Of a DNA stretch of 64,000 nucleotides, positions 46,680-58,978 are shown piece by piece. The translations under genes were made by a program, and so were the position numbers. Each line of letters opens with the position of its first letter. Within the stretch, counting starts at the first letter, position 1. This DNA comes from Fagopyrum homotropicum (taxonomy: Eukaryota > Streptophyta > Magnoliopsida > Caryophyllales > Polygonaceae), in contig BSWB01000002.1 of NCBI GenBank assembly GCA_033239125.1, forward strand, positions 5,551,001 through 5,615,000, given 5' to 3'. A model generated the notes under the pieces. That model worked only from the letters and a program-made list of their open reading frames with translations. It did not search any database and was not told the DNA's origin.

Positions 46680-46940
46680 GGTAGCGTAGTGAATGATGTG
46701 TTTTATGGTGGTGACAAGAATTAATATGGAGGCGATTGATAGGGTTTGAGAATTAGAGTTTTAGTTTGTGGTAGAAGTATCGGCTTGAGGGAAAAAGTCT
46801 GACACCATGTAAAAATTGATAAACAAAAAGGTTAATTGTTTAATTGATTAAAGAGTGTTTATATACACGAACATAACGGAGCAAAACTATAATAAACAAA
46901 CTAATAGATAAGATCAGTCTAAAAGATAATATCTCTAACA

Positions 46941-48119
46941 TGGGATGAATCCTTGATTGCTCACAAAATTACTTGTTGGGATGTTCAACTAGTTACTCAA
47001 TTATTTTTGCCCATGGTGATATATTTTGGTGGAGAAGACCACACGAATGATGGATGTAGAACCACATCGATACTAAGTTTATTACCAAGATCCTTCATTG
47101 TTCAACATGTAAGTCTCCTTGTTAAAAGCGTTGGGCCATTAATGTTCTGAAAGACAGATTTGTAAATTTGTTGTGATGTTGCTGAAAGTAGAAACTGAAA
47201 GTTCATCTCCAACCTGCAAGTAACCTCCAATGCCAACCAAATATCCGAACATATTCATCTTTTTCACCCTACTAATTAGTAAGATTTATTTCTCCATCAC
47301 ATCATTTCACCTTGCAGACCTCATACTGAATGTTTCACATTATATCATGAATACAAAGCTCGTTTGGAAGCGATAAGAATCATTCCCGATAATGGAATGA
47401 TTCCATATTTATCAAAAATATGTTTACTTAGAGGTCTTTTAACACATGAAAGTAATCCCATCATATTCATTTTACGTACCAAATTGAAAATTCTGGTATA
47501 AAATAGAAGGGTTAATTACTTTTACCTACCATTAAATGAGAGTGGTAAAAATTGAAGAGGTACACAAGACTAATAAAATTGTGAAACTTTATTAGTTTTC
47601 GGATTCCTTTGTTTAGAATTTATGCCGACAGTTTCTCAAAGTTGTGAAACTTTTACATACCCATTATATAAAATATAGAGTGAATCCATAACCAAAAAAA
47701 TAATCATGCAAAACTTGTCCTCAAGCACAATGACAAGAAGTAATACTCAATGATAGAAGGAAAGGAAAAGGCCAAAGCAGGTCTAGAGGATATGTCCTCC
47801 CACACCAAGAATATTTCGGGATGAGTTTTATGAAACTTCAACATATATTAATACGAACCATCAGTAAATGAAATACCCGCTAACCCTACCGGGGAACTCG
47901 AGTAATAAGTAGATACAAGCACATATGATAACCTACACAAATTGAGGCAATTAGCTGCCTGACTAGAGGAACGATGAACCCAGCTCCCGGAGAACTAAGC
48001 AATCCGACTCCACAATAATCCTGTCAAAACCATGGTCAATAGACAAGTGAAGTCCCGTCGGACTTCTCAATATTAAAATTTTCCATTTAGTAGTAGTTAG
48101 TTAGCGTTTCTAAAAATAA
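46941..48119. other. Spacer
   Basis: No recognised gene. Around 47350-47480 there is a MITE-like phrase (agcgataagaatcattcc, ggaatgattcca), too incomplete to define. Confidence 0.3.
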
Positions 48120-48660
48120 GCTAATAACTTTTTTATTATAAAGTTATTGTAGATCTTATGGAGGGGAACTCAATAAATTTATAAGTTATCATCTTCTTTC
48201 TTAGAAGAGAAAAGAAAAACACAATGAAGGGATATTTTTGTTTCGTTCTTATCTTGAATATGTAATAACAGAAAAATAAAATCAATTCCCTTGCGTTGCA
48301 AAGGGAATTGATTTGTTAATAAATTCAAAACAAGAACGTAACAAAAAGAAGATGTAGTAAAACCCGGTGTTGATGGAAAGATCGTTGGCCCACAAGAATA
48401 TGTTGAGAAGTGCAACCATTGTCGAGATGCATACATTAACATACGTAGCTGGATATAAATAAATAGTAATATACTACGACCGGTATTTGCATGATCATTT
48501 GGTGGGATCGGTAGATATGATAGTCAAATTTAGGACGAGTCAAATATGAAGAGGATGAAGATGATGAGATAAAAATTATGAGATGAATAAGTGTGTTAGA
48601 CAAAAGGTGCTTTAGATTAAAAATTTTATAGAGTAACAAATAAAAGCTTAATCAAGCCAA
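48120..48660. repeat. Duplicated segment, copy 1 (possible gene relic)
   Basis: It matches 48700-48828 plus 49540-49920 at roughly three quarters identity. On the minus strand both copies keep one open frame for about 45 codons (MVALLNIFLWANDLSINTGF.. here, MVALRKIFWRSNALAIDTGL.. in copy 2, both continuing LLRSCFEFIN). The product is hydrophobic and I do not recognise it. Confidence 0.55.
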
Positions 48661-48699
48661 AAGGATAATAAGATTGACAATATATTATTAATATAAAAT

Positions 48700-49920
48700 T
48701 TCTTTAGATCTTAAGAAAGAATTCAATAAACTTATCGTTATCATCTTCTTTTCTAGAATAAGAAAAAAAAAACACAATAAAGGAATATTTTTATCGCGTT
48801 CTTGCTTTGAATTTATTAATAACTAGTTTAGTGTCCGCACCTTGTGCGGGATTATTTAAATAAATATTATATTTTCACTTTCATGCATCATATATTTGAT
48901 ATCAATTTATAGTAAAAATTATTTTTATTAATTAATATGACTAACATATGAAAATTAATTTTTTTAAATAAATAAAAGAACATAATTAAAACTCTATTAC
49001 AAAAATTAATAATTTGAGTATTATATTTATACCATAATATATTATGACTTTTATCTAGATTTAGATAGAGGAGCAAAATTTGATTTAGTTTTAAATTAAA
49101 CAAATGTGTGAAATCATGTTAGAAGATTTGCGTTACATTTTCTCAACAAATCGAGTTACAATATATCAGTTTGTTAATTTTGATTGGTAGATAGATATAT
49201 TTATTTTCTTAAATTATTTATTTTAATAAAATTGACGTGACATGATAACTGTTTACAAATTCTAATAAAAAATTTTCTTATAAAATAATTAATGGCAAAT
49301 CTGTAAAGGTTGACACGTGGACAAAATGGGTGTTGCTTTAGTAGTATATATAGATCAATTTTATTTACAATGCATGGAGTCCTAGTGACAACCCAACAAT
49401 TTGGGAATGGTGTATGAAGGCTAAACCCTTAAATTGGTACAATAAAAGGTGATTGGAGACGGCGATCCTAACAAAATACCAAATCAAGTGTTTTAGCCTT
49501 ACTACGCCATTACCTAATCTAATCGTTGGCTTGTCATTAAGGCTCCTTGTGTTGCAAAGAGAATTGCTATGTTAATAAATTCAAAACAAGAACGTAATAA
49601 AAGGTAGATGTCATAAAGCCCGGTGTCAATGGCAAGAGCGTTGGATCGCCAAAATATTTTGCGAAGTGCAACCATTGCCGAGATGCGCACATTAACATAT
49701 ATAGCCGGATAAAACTAAATAGCTATATGCTACCACCGGTATTTGCATGATGAATTGGTGAGATTGGCGGATATGATAGTCGAATTTACAAGAGTCAAAT
49801 ATGAAGAGGATGCAGATGATGAGAGAAAAAAAGTTACGAAAATCAATAAGTGTGTTAAACAAAAATGTTTTAGGTTAAATGTTTTATAGAGTAACATATA
49901 AAGGGTTAAGAGTATATGAA
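48700..49920. repeat. Duplicated segment, copy 2, split by a 0.7-kb insertion
   Basis: 48700-48828 matches the left part of copy 1 (ttatcatcttctt, acacaataaaggaatatttt) and 49540-49920 the right part (attcaaaacaagaacgtaa, accggtatttgcatgat). Between them lies about 0.7 kb not found in copy 1. Confidence 0.6.
48829..49540. mobile_element. Insertion of unknown class in the duplicated segment
   Basis: It starts near gtttagtgtccgcaccttgt. The phrase agtagtatatatagatca near 49340 is a candidate internal end. No terminal repeats or transposase could be paired, so the class is open (Helitron or SINE-like elements are possible). Confidence 0.4.
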
Positions 49921-50519
49921 TATCAAACGATCTCTCGGTGCTTTGTAATTTGTACCTTTCGTGCCAGTAGATCCGAAGGGTGAACTTCAATCGAGATTGA
50001 AGGTCGATTCAAGAGAGAATGTTTGCGGATCACGTAAGCAATGTCCTCTTTGGGATCGTAGCCAATGTAGATATGAAGGGTATGGGGGCTAGGGTTCCGT
50101 TTCCGTAATCAAAGCCACTGCAAATTGTTGAAGCCCGGAACTAACCTATATATATACATATTATAATTTTTATTAATTAAGTTAATTAGAAAAAATTACT
50201 AATTGGTTTTATCCATTTACGTGTTTCACTAATTATAGATTCCTACAAATTAGGTGTAATTTTACTAATTGCCTTTATTTATTTACGTGGTGCAGTAATT
50301 ATAAATCCCTACAAGTTAGGTGTAAGATCGATATTTTGTTGTTATTAATTAAGTTAATTAAAAACTTTACTAAATGGTTACATCCATGTATAATTGTGTT
50401 TCTTATATCCCTACAAATTAGGGTTTGGGTGCTATGAGTTTGTGGCTGCAAAACTGAGGGAGCGAGAGTCGCGAGACTACGAGACGAGATAAGAACATTA
50501 AAAAACAAGGGTTTTTTTT
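49921..50519. other. Spacer
   Basis: No recognised gene. The phrase aattaagttaattaraaa-tttactaa with cctacaaattagg is repeated three times at 50170-50420. Confidence 0.35.
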
Positions 50520-51090
50520 ATTTATTGAATTTTAATTTAAGTTTTTTTTAAAGGTCATTATATTATCATAAAAGAATGTACATGAGACTCATACTGGAAC
50601 AGAAAGGGGAGTGACATGGGGAATGGGATTACAAGATATGAATGCCTAGTATCTTAGCTATGGAGATAAAAGTAGGAGATCGACCGTGCCATTTGATAGC
50701 AGTAAAATTCTTTGTGTTGGTGATGACGTTGTGGGCACAGGAGAAGGGATGAGTGAACTTCTAGTTGAAGACTAGATCATTTCTGGCCATCTAGACGTAA
50801 TACATGTAGCTGGAGAGAGTTGCGATGAGTATGTGAGAGATGAGGTCATTCTTGTGACTTTTGAGGGTGTTGAGCCAACACCAGAAGTTAGCCCTGTGAG
50901 GAGTAGGAATCGGAATTCGAAACCGGCGTGAGAGAAGTTTCAGAATCGTGGAGGAGTAGTTGCAGTGTAGAAATAGGTGATCTTCATTTTCAAGTTGTAG
51001 CCCACAGAGCTTGCAGACGTCAGAATGGACTATGTTCCAAGAGAGGAGTTTATTGAGAGTGGGGAGCCGTTTGTGACAAGACAGTCAGGA
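50520..51090 (-). mobile_element. LINE 3' end, abutting the Athila element
   Basis: The minus strand reads the LINE zinc-binding end: SWNIVHSDVCKLCGLQLENE, DHLFLHC, then HKNDLISHILIATLSSYMYY, a stop, and MARNDLVFN. It ends in an AT-rich 3' UTR. It resembles the LINE at 36129 in layout but is diverged. Its 5' end meets Athila coding sequence at an inverted repeat (51091-51124). Confidence 0.75.
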
Positions 51091-51124
51091 GATGAAGCTG
51101 CACATAGGGATGTGCAGCTTCATC
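51091..51124. repeat. 15-bp perfect inverted repeat at the LINE/Athila joint
   Basis: gatgaagctgcacat (51091-51105) and its exact mirror (51110-51124) around the loop aggg. Directly after, a tcatatgtgacatctcccac-type phrase is repeated (51122 and 51168). Confidence 0.95.
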
Positions 51125-51880
51125 ATATGTGACATCTCCCACTCTTGCTCCTAAATCACATAATGCATCATATGTGTCATCTCCCACTCCTATGGGAACA
51201 CAAAACAACCCCGGATCCTTCAGCTTTGGGGGCATCTTTTCTTTCATCGTCTTGATGAGATCCGAAGAATCCGAACTCATCTTGACCTCTCCAAAATCCT
51301 CTAATTTCCTCTTGTTAGAGAGGATCTCTTTTAAGAACTTTCCATAAGCCGGCATACCTACAATTGCATCAATGAATGGTATATTAATATGCAGTTTGCT
51401 CATGAGTTCAATAAACTTACCGAATTGTTTGTCTAGACGCTCTCTTGCTCTAGATTGTGGGAACGGTAGGGGAGGCTTGTAAGCTGGAGGAGGAATGTAG
51501 ATGTCTTCCTTCTCCTTCCTCTTTTCCTTCTCTTTTTCAGCGGGAACCTCCACAAACTTAGGTTGCGGGTCGGTGGTTGTTGCCCCGCTCCTAGTTGTGA
51601 TAGCCATCACCATTCCCTTTGGGTTATCCTCCGTCTTTCCTGGAAGTTTGCCTTGATTCCTAGGAACTTCCTCAGCATTGCTAAACATTTGGTTTTCTAA
51701 AACCTTTTGGGCTTTATCAACCTTAGTAATGTGATTCTCCAATCCTTGAATCTTTCTCAAAATCGTTTCCAACATGGGATCGGACTTCTCCTTCCCCGAA
51801 GTGCTTCCACCATTAGATGTTTGCCCCTGGCTTTTCAAAGGAGTGGAAGAAGAAGAAGGTGGAGTTAGTGAATTTCCTGA
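51125..51880 (-). pseudogene. Athila gag-protease continuation
   Basis: Athila hallmarks in order are SGNSLTPPSSSS, MVMAITTRSG, IYIPPPAYKPPLPFPQ, NIPFIDAI, AYGKFLKEILSNKRKLEDF and KMPPKLKDPGLF, then the start of the protease (DALCDLGA, where the catalytic Asp-Ser/Thr-Gly reads Asp-Leu-Gly). The open frame up to 51916 runs a few codons into the chromovirus LTR. Confidence 0.85.
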
Positions 51881-54008
51881 TGTAACACCCCGAATCCGCG
51901 GGACTCGGGATGTCACATTGGGCTAGGATCTCACAATGGATCCTGACCCTAACCTGACAACAAGTTCACTGGACCTTACAACATGGCACTGACAAATATA
52001 AAACAAATGCATAAAAAGTATAAACTGTACAACCCAAATTAAACAACAACATAGCCGAGTATATAAATCGACATCCTCACATAGGAGGTACAAAAGATCA
52101 TCCTCACGCAGGAGGGGAAACACAACAACCCCAAACCAACCACCTAATGTACGAGAGTCCTCGGCCTGTCACCCTGCCAGATCACTCAGCAGTGCCTAAC
52201 CTGTAGGGCATCTACAACATGGTAATAACCATTAGCTATCCATACACATATATAGAGTAATGCATAAGCACAATCACACATAGGGAAAGATAAACATATC
52301 AACATGCTTTCACTCATTTACCCATTTATTCATCTCAATATAATGGTCATTCACTCAAATCGTATAGATATAATATATATGAAACTAGGTGACACGAGGA
52401 CCGATACATCCTCGCCTCTGAGCCTGCTAGCCAGCCGTACTAGTATCGGTCACACAATCCGTGTACCCTATGGGAGTGGATTGCGCCCTTCCTGTAAACC
52501 GGTCTGGCCTGACATCAGAGAACCTCCCAGACTCCACGGCGGGATGAAAGGGAAAGGTTATCACAGCCACGCAGTGGGGCAATTAATAAAACATAGGTCG
52601 GTAAATACGACATCACATGCTATCATAGAAAACATATAAGGCACACACCACTCATACAAACACCCCATATAAGGATGTAGCTAAGTAAGTCCTACGGACT
52701 TACCTCAACCTTGTACAAACTCAACCACGATCACCTCTACACTGGAGGGACAACACGGCCTATAAAAAGGCATAAAGAGATATATCAACCTCTATTCATC
52801 AAAGGGGTCACACCTAGACCCAAAGGGATCCATAAGGATCATACTCAATATATGAGTCTCACAACCAACTAAACCTCAATATCTCAGCATAACTTACAAT
52901 TCCTCAAATCTCAAGGTAGTATCTAATTAACATTCCTCAATCTCAAATCTAATCCTAATTTAATTAATTAACCTTTAATTAATTAGATTTCGCCAGAATA
53001 ACATTTTGCCCGCAGGCAATTTCTAAACCCACCTGTCATCAGATTTCATCAAACAAACTATCCATAATCACCAGAATAATATAACGACCATAATGGAATT
53101 TCTAATTATCCATTTTGACAAGCCTAAAGTCAATTTAGGCCAAATCGCAGTACGGAAAACGAATAAATTCATAACTTATTCGTTACTAACCCGATTGACG
53201 ATCTGAAAGAAGATTCGGAAACGCAGCGACGCAGGCTACGCATGGACAGCATCAAATTCACCGGAATCTGAGCGACGGAACCGTCCTGGTGACATATATG
53301 CTCGACCAGCCCTCCATATACTCGGAAATGCAGAAACTCGGTACCGATATGAAGAGAATGAAGAGAGGAATCCAGAAACTCAAACGGAATTGAAATCGGA
53401 TTAGAAACGGAGAGTAGATCTGAGTTTGAAGATGGAGAGAAATCAGAGCTTTTTACGAGAAAACGTGAAAGGAAATGAATTAATAAAGGATTTTCCGCTA
53501 TTTATAGTGAAGTCGATAATTATCCTTTAGTAAAGTCGATAATTATCCATTAACCGATCAAAAGGCGGGTCGAACCTCTTTCTCCAAACTTCTCGAGATT
53601 GGAACATTAAATCTGGAATATTGTAGGGATAATTATTCCACAAGTGCCTCGGAAAACGTGTATTCCTAAGCCGTCTTTCTTAGCCGTTAAGAAACGAAAT
53701 AGCGACTCTTTTGGCCGTTTTGCCTCTCCATGTTATTTCATATCTAGGACATATCCGATGTCCTGATCATTTCTCTCAGCTGCATTTTTATTAATTGGAG
53801 CTCCCAAATGCTCCAAATAACACCGGAGGGTAAAAATAATTACCCGGGGGAAAAAGTAAAAATTTCCCCAAACGTCCAAAATTACGCCAAGAACATAACG
53901 GTGGGACTCTTACTCATCACTTGCGAAATCTTCGCGAGTTATATGTCAATTACTATCAACGATTACGTTAATCAACTTTAATTAGAATTCGAAATCCTAG
54001 CTATTACA
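51881..54008 (-). repeat. 3' LTR of the second chromovirus
   Basis: On + it runs from TGTAACACCC to CTATTACA. The LTR promoter TATA (ctataaatag, minus) is at 53507-53498. An open frame of 111 codons inside it is repeated in the other LTR and has no domain. Confidence 0.93.
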
Positions 54009-57000
54009 TCACACCCCCCTTAAAAAAAAGTTTCGTCCCGAAACTTGAACAACTCCCAAATCCTCTCGGACCCATACGCCGAGGTATAACTCTCACTCTT
54101 TCTATCGGAGGTATCACATCTCCGTTCAAAAAATCACAACCTATAACAATCTATAACCTCAAGTATAAACATGGAGGAATCATCATCTCCGGGGAACAGG
54201 GCCATAACGCTACCCTAAGGCGTAGAGGAATCACGTCTCTCGCCATACCACATCACAAGGCATAGAGGAAGCACATCTCTAGCCAACTCATAAACATATA
54301 TATCGCATGGAGGAATCACATCTCCACTGAACTATGTCCATCAAGGTAGCATGGAGGAAAGAACCATCTCCAGCTGAATCCTAATCACACTCAAATAGCA
54401 TGGAGGAAAGAATCATCTCCAGCTATAAATATAATCATAACATGGAGGAAGTAATCATCTCTAGCTATAACATACATCACGCTAGCACATCAAGATCTAC
54501 TAAGATCATAAATCACATCACAACTAGCATGAAATAATACATCAAAGCATATAAGCACATAAGCACAACATTCATCAAGATAGCACTAAGATCTACTCGT
54601 GCTCCCACAAATGGGTATGTCCTAACATATACTCTGGATAGTTCCTCAAGACACTATCCTCAGTCTCTCACATAGCCTCTTCAGGTCTTCATCTCGACCA
54701 TCATATCCTCAATATGGGCATGTCTTTCAAATGCAAGCGTTTCATATCTTATTCCAAGAATGTAATCAGATGCTCAACAACGATGTGGTTCAACTTAACC
54801 ACTAGATCATTATAACTCACAAAGTGTTTCCTGGTATATACTTTCTCAGTTGAGACACAGGAACACTGGGTGAACATCCACCAACTTCAGAGTGAAAGCT
54901 AAACATCATGTTGCCTTCACAAAACTGATCAAGATCTCAAGTAACCGACATATTGGAAACTCAGTTCCCCTTTCCATAATACACAACTAACGTCTCACAG
55001 TTGAGATACCTCCAGCCGGACATGAACTTTTGCTTGAACTTTAGAGGTTAACGCCTCTTGTCTACATATAATATCTGGTGACTCTGTACATCCAGCATTC
55101 TTCCTTCAATCAACGTTACTTGAACTATAAAATCCTGAGTCTGGTCAATTATTATTCCACTCTATTGCTAGATCACTTCTAGCATAAGGATATACGACAT
55201 CTATGTTTATATATTGACTCATAGGGTCATCCCAAAAAGATGCACGTCCTTCATTGTTATATAATAAACTCATTAATGGAAGGTAATATAACCCTCCACA
55301 TTTCTCATTCAACTTACAACTTATAATAGATCTTTAAGATCTAGATGATCCTCTCTAACTAAGCATTTGTCAGGGGGTGAAGTGTAGTCATGAGGTACAT
55401 ACTTGTCCCCAAAGCAGTCTGAATCTGCTGCCCACAATCTCAAAGTAAAAACATCCATCTTGATAAAAAAATGATCGTTCTCGGTATACCATGGAGTCTC
55501 ACTATTTGTCTAGTGTACTCCTCAACCAATTCATTCACTAGCCACATCCTTCTGATAGAAATGAAACGTGCCGGTTTCATTAATCTGTTACCAACAATCC
55601 AAATAACATCAATCTTCTACAGGGTCACAATCCCATAACAAAGTCCATAAAGATGTCCTCCCAAATTCTACTACTGCATTGGTAGTGGGTGGGGGCTTAT
55701 CTATAGATCAGAAATACTCTATCTGGACATACTGACATGTCACACACTATATCACAAATCTAGTTATATCGGCTTCATACAATATAATCGTCTCATCTCG
55801 TGGTACATCTTACTCGTACCTAAATGTACTGAATAAGGCGTACAATGGGTATACGTAATATTCTGTCTCCATCTGCATCAGCAGGAACACAAAAGCGGTC
55901 ATGACTCTTCATCAGTCCATCTACTCCTATGGAGAACTATGGTGCCTCAGTACGAGACATCCTTTCTCTAAACCTTGTCAAGGCCCGGCAGGTCTCCTGC
56001 TTCTGTTGGACCTCATCCAACAGACCAGGTAGAACCTCTGAGGTATAAATGGGTATCCTTATCAAGGAACTGATTGTCCAACTCTAGCCAAGCTAGATCT
56101 CTTTGAAGCTGAGGTTGAACTATCAGTCTCACAATCATCTTCTCTTGGAGCGTCTTTCCATTCAAGTTATCGGTGACAACATTCAACTTCTCTAAATGAT
56201 ATGAAATCTTCAAGTCAAAGTCTTAATCAACTTAAGCTCTTAATACTGGCGGTTATTCAACCCCTGTTGCATAAAATATATTTCAGATTTCTATAATCTA
56301 TAGAAATCTGACATGAAGATCACACCGGTACGGTCTTCAAAATTTAAAGGCTTGAACTACCACTACTAACTCTAAATCATGAGTCGAGTAGTTCTCATCA
56401 TACGTTCTCAGCTGTAAACACACATATCAATAACCCTACTCCTTTGTAGTAATACACATCTCAAACTTAGCTGGGATGTATCACCGTAAATCACGGGATC
56501 CCAAAAATCTTCTGACTACAACAGAATGGAAGCAGAGGTCAAATGCCTCCTCAACTCTTCAGAACATAGACACACTGCTTTCATCACGTAGTTATGGTGG
56601 TCTTCTCAAAAGACTCGCAAATGAATACATAATCATATAAAATCCTTCGTCAAAGCATTGGTAGCAATCGGCTGAGCCGAAAAAACTACGTATTCCTTAA
56701 TGTTCATTAGTATCTCCCATGTTACAACATACTTAATTCTCGCCAGGTCAACCATGATCCCACTGGTGGAGACAACATGGCCTAAAAAGGCTACCACTGG
56801 CATCTCAACTTACACTTAGAGAGCGTAGCATACAACCCTCTATCTCTCGAAATCTCTAGAACGGTCCTCAAACGATCGGTCTACTATTCTCTGCTATGAG
56901 AGTATACCGACATGTCATCCATGGAGTCCACCACCAACTAATCAAGGAAGTCGATGAAGATACTATTCATCAACTCCATAAAAACTACTAAAACATTCGT

Positions 57001-58978
57001 CAACCCAAATGACATCACTACAAACTCGTAGTGTCCATAACGGGTATGGGATGCTATCTCATACACATGCTGCTCTCTCATCCATGACTAGGGATATCTT
57101 GAGCATAAAGGAATCCCGAAATCACAATTGCTTCTTGAAGTTAACTCGCCAGGTCGTCAATACGGAACATGGAACCCACTAGGGTAAACCCGTTTCAGTA
57201 AACTTTTCAAGTTATCAGTACAATATCTCAACAAGCACCATATAGTGTGGCTTTCCCATTCAATCTTGTATCATACTTCAACTCGATAACAATGTCCACA
57301 CTCCGCCGAGGTGGCAACTAGACGGTTCAGTAACACGTCTATAAACTCATAAACAACTGAAATACCTTCAATTGTTGGACTATCTCGCTCCTTTATGGTA
57401 TAAAACTAGAAGGCGTCACATCCCTGTGCTATCAGCTCGCTGCTCGTACAGTCCTGATGACAAACCCGTCTCTTCAAAGGTCTTAACCTCAGAAGACCTC
57501 TATTTAACTCAACTCAGTAAAGACTATAATAGTCTTACTATTAAAAGCTAACACCACATGATATCTATTCATCCAAACCATACACATAATGACTTCCTCA
57601 TGCACCTACGACATGACAAAGAAGTCTACAACCATACACAGGTCCCTGAAGTAAGGGAACAAACACGCATCTCACGGGTATCTCAGACCCAAAAAGGTAA
57701 TCTTGTAAAGGAAAATCCACCTTCTACTATATACAAAAAGTCAACCATTAACGCATGCATCGAAAGACATGAAGTGTATAGCACTCACAACAAGCAAAAC
57801 TCCACTAGGTAAACCATTAACGAGAATGGTACCTATAACAGCTAACACTCGTAGCTCCACTACATATCATCACTCAATGTCAGATCCATGCTCCTCAGGT
57901 ATCACTGAGGTCATTACTATAGCCTCCACTTCCACTCTTTCTGCACCGGAAAGAGGAAGGTCTTGCTGGGAAGAAACACCACCGTGCTGACAGAAAGGGC
58001 CAGATGGCCTAGCTCACCACAAGTGAAACAAGCTATCAGTGCCAAAGGGCACACATAACGCAAATGATCTGGATAGCCACAACTGAAACATAATCATCCC
58101 ATCCTTGCAACTTGTGCAACTGAAGGGTAACTCGACCTTCGTCGTCCACCTGGAATGATCTCACTCTTGAAGGGAACCTGTAAAGGCAATGCCTTGCCCT
58201 GTCGACAAAACTTCGCTCTATGCCCTGCTTTACCACACGTAAAGCATATGATGGGAGCCTTTGGGCACACAGCTCGCCAGTGTCCCAACTTCCACGCAAT
58301 TAAAACACTGTAGTTCCTTGCCAGTCATCTTCATGGCCAAAGGATCACTAGATTGTCCTGATATCGGACTTGGTTCCCCATTCATCATCTTTGCTTCTCC
58401 AGTAACTGATTCAGTCCATTGCTTCTTTCCGGATCCAGAAGCTTCAGTTGATCTCACAATTGTTGGTAAATCCGGTGTGGATCTACCCGCTATCACCGCT
58501 TCATATACTTGTTACATATATTCTTGAAACTCGGATCTACTCATGGAGACACGATCAGCCTCTTCAACCTCGTTCTCTGCCATAGGCGAAACAACAACGG
58601 AAACTGGTCCCTAACTTATCACCACTGGAGGAAGAGGGGGTGTACCCCTACCTCATCCCACTACAGATACTACTCTAGTTTGAGTCATCTGTAAGATATA
58701 CGCACCTAATCTTATAAGGCTATATATATGCCATATGTATCGATATGTATATAATACATCCACATAATCCATAGTACACACAAATATATATACATATCTA
58801 CGCTGCAGAGATCCATGGCAGAGGTGACGAATTCTTGTACATTCTATCCCAAAACCACACTTAAAACCAAAACCTTTGAAAACGTCACATCCCATGTGGG
58901 CTCTGTTTATTTTACCTATCAAACCTCATTGCAGGTAGCAAGTGCCATTGTTGTCGCCTTGGGCTCTGATACCAACTC
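54009..58978 (-). pseudogene. Decayed gag-pol of the second chromovirus
   Basis: Minus-strand landmarks: zinc-knuckle pieces (58496-58230 with CFNCVEVG, 58288-58094 with CFTCGKAGHRAKFC) in different frames; RT near 57060-56890 (TRYGHYEFVVMSFGLTN, MELMNSIFIDFLD, then a stop, and SMDD where the catalytic FIDD/YIDD should be); the RNase H end near 56213-56013 (KLNVVTDNLNGK, VQPQLQRDLAWLELD). Integrase is barely recognisable, at 54000-56000. Stops and frameshifts are frequent, so no protein is made. Confidence 0.8.

Larger units (their letters stand above)
44828..46940 (-). mobile_element. Small deleted Ty1/copia element with 133-bp LTRs
   Basis: Minus strand: 5' LTR 46940-46808 (TGTTAGAG to TTTTACA), primer-binding site TGGTGTCAGA at 46807-46798, gag start, RT pieces, polypurine tract (AAGGGGTAG) and 3' LTR 44961-44828. 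Flanks tgggt/tggga fit a 5-bp duplication with one change. The total of 2.1 kb means that most of gag, the protease and the integrase are deleted. Confidence 0.85.

Noticed and set aside
52304..52639. 111-codon open frame, repeated at 59402-59737
   Set aside because: It lies inside the LTR, is repeated only because the LTR is, runs against the element and has no domain.
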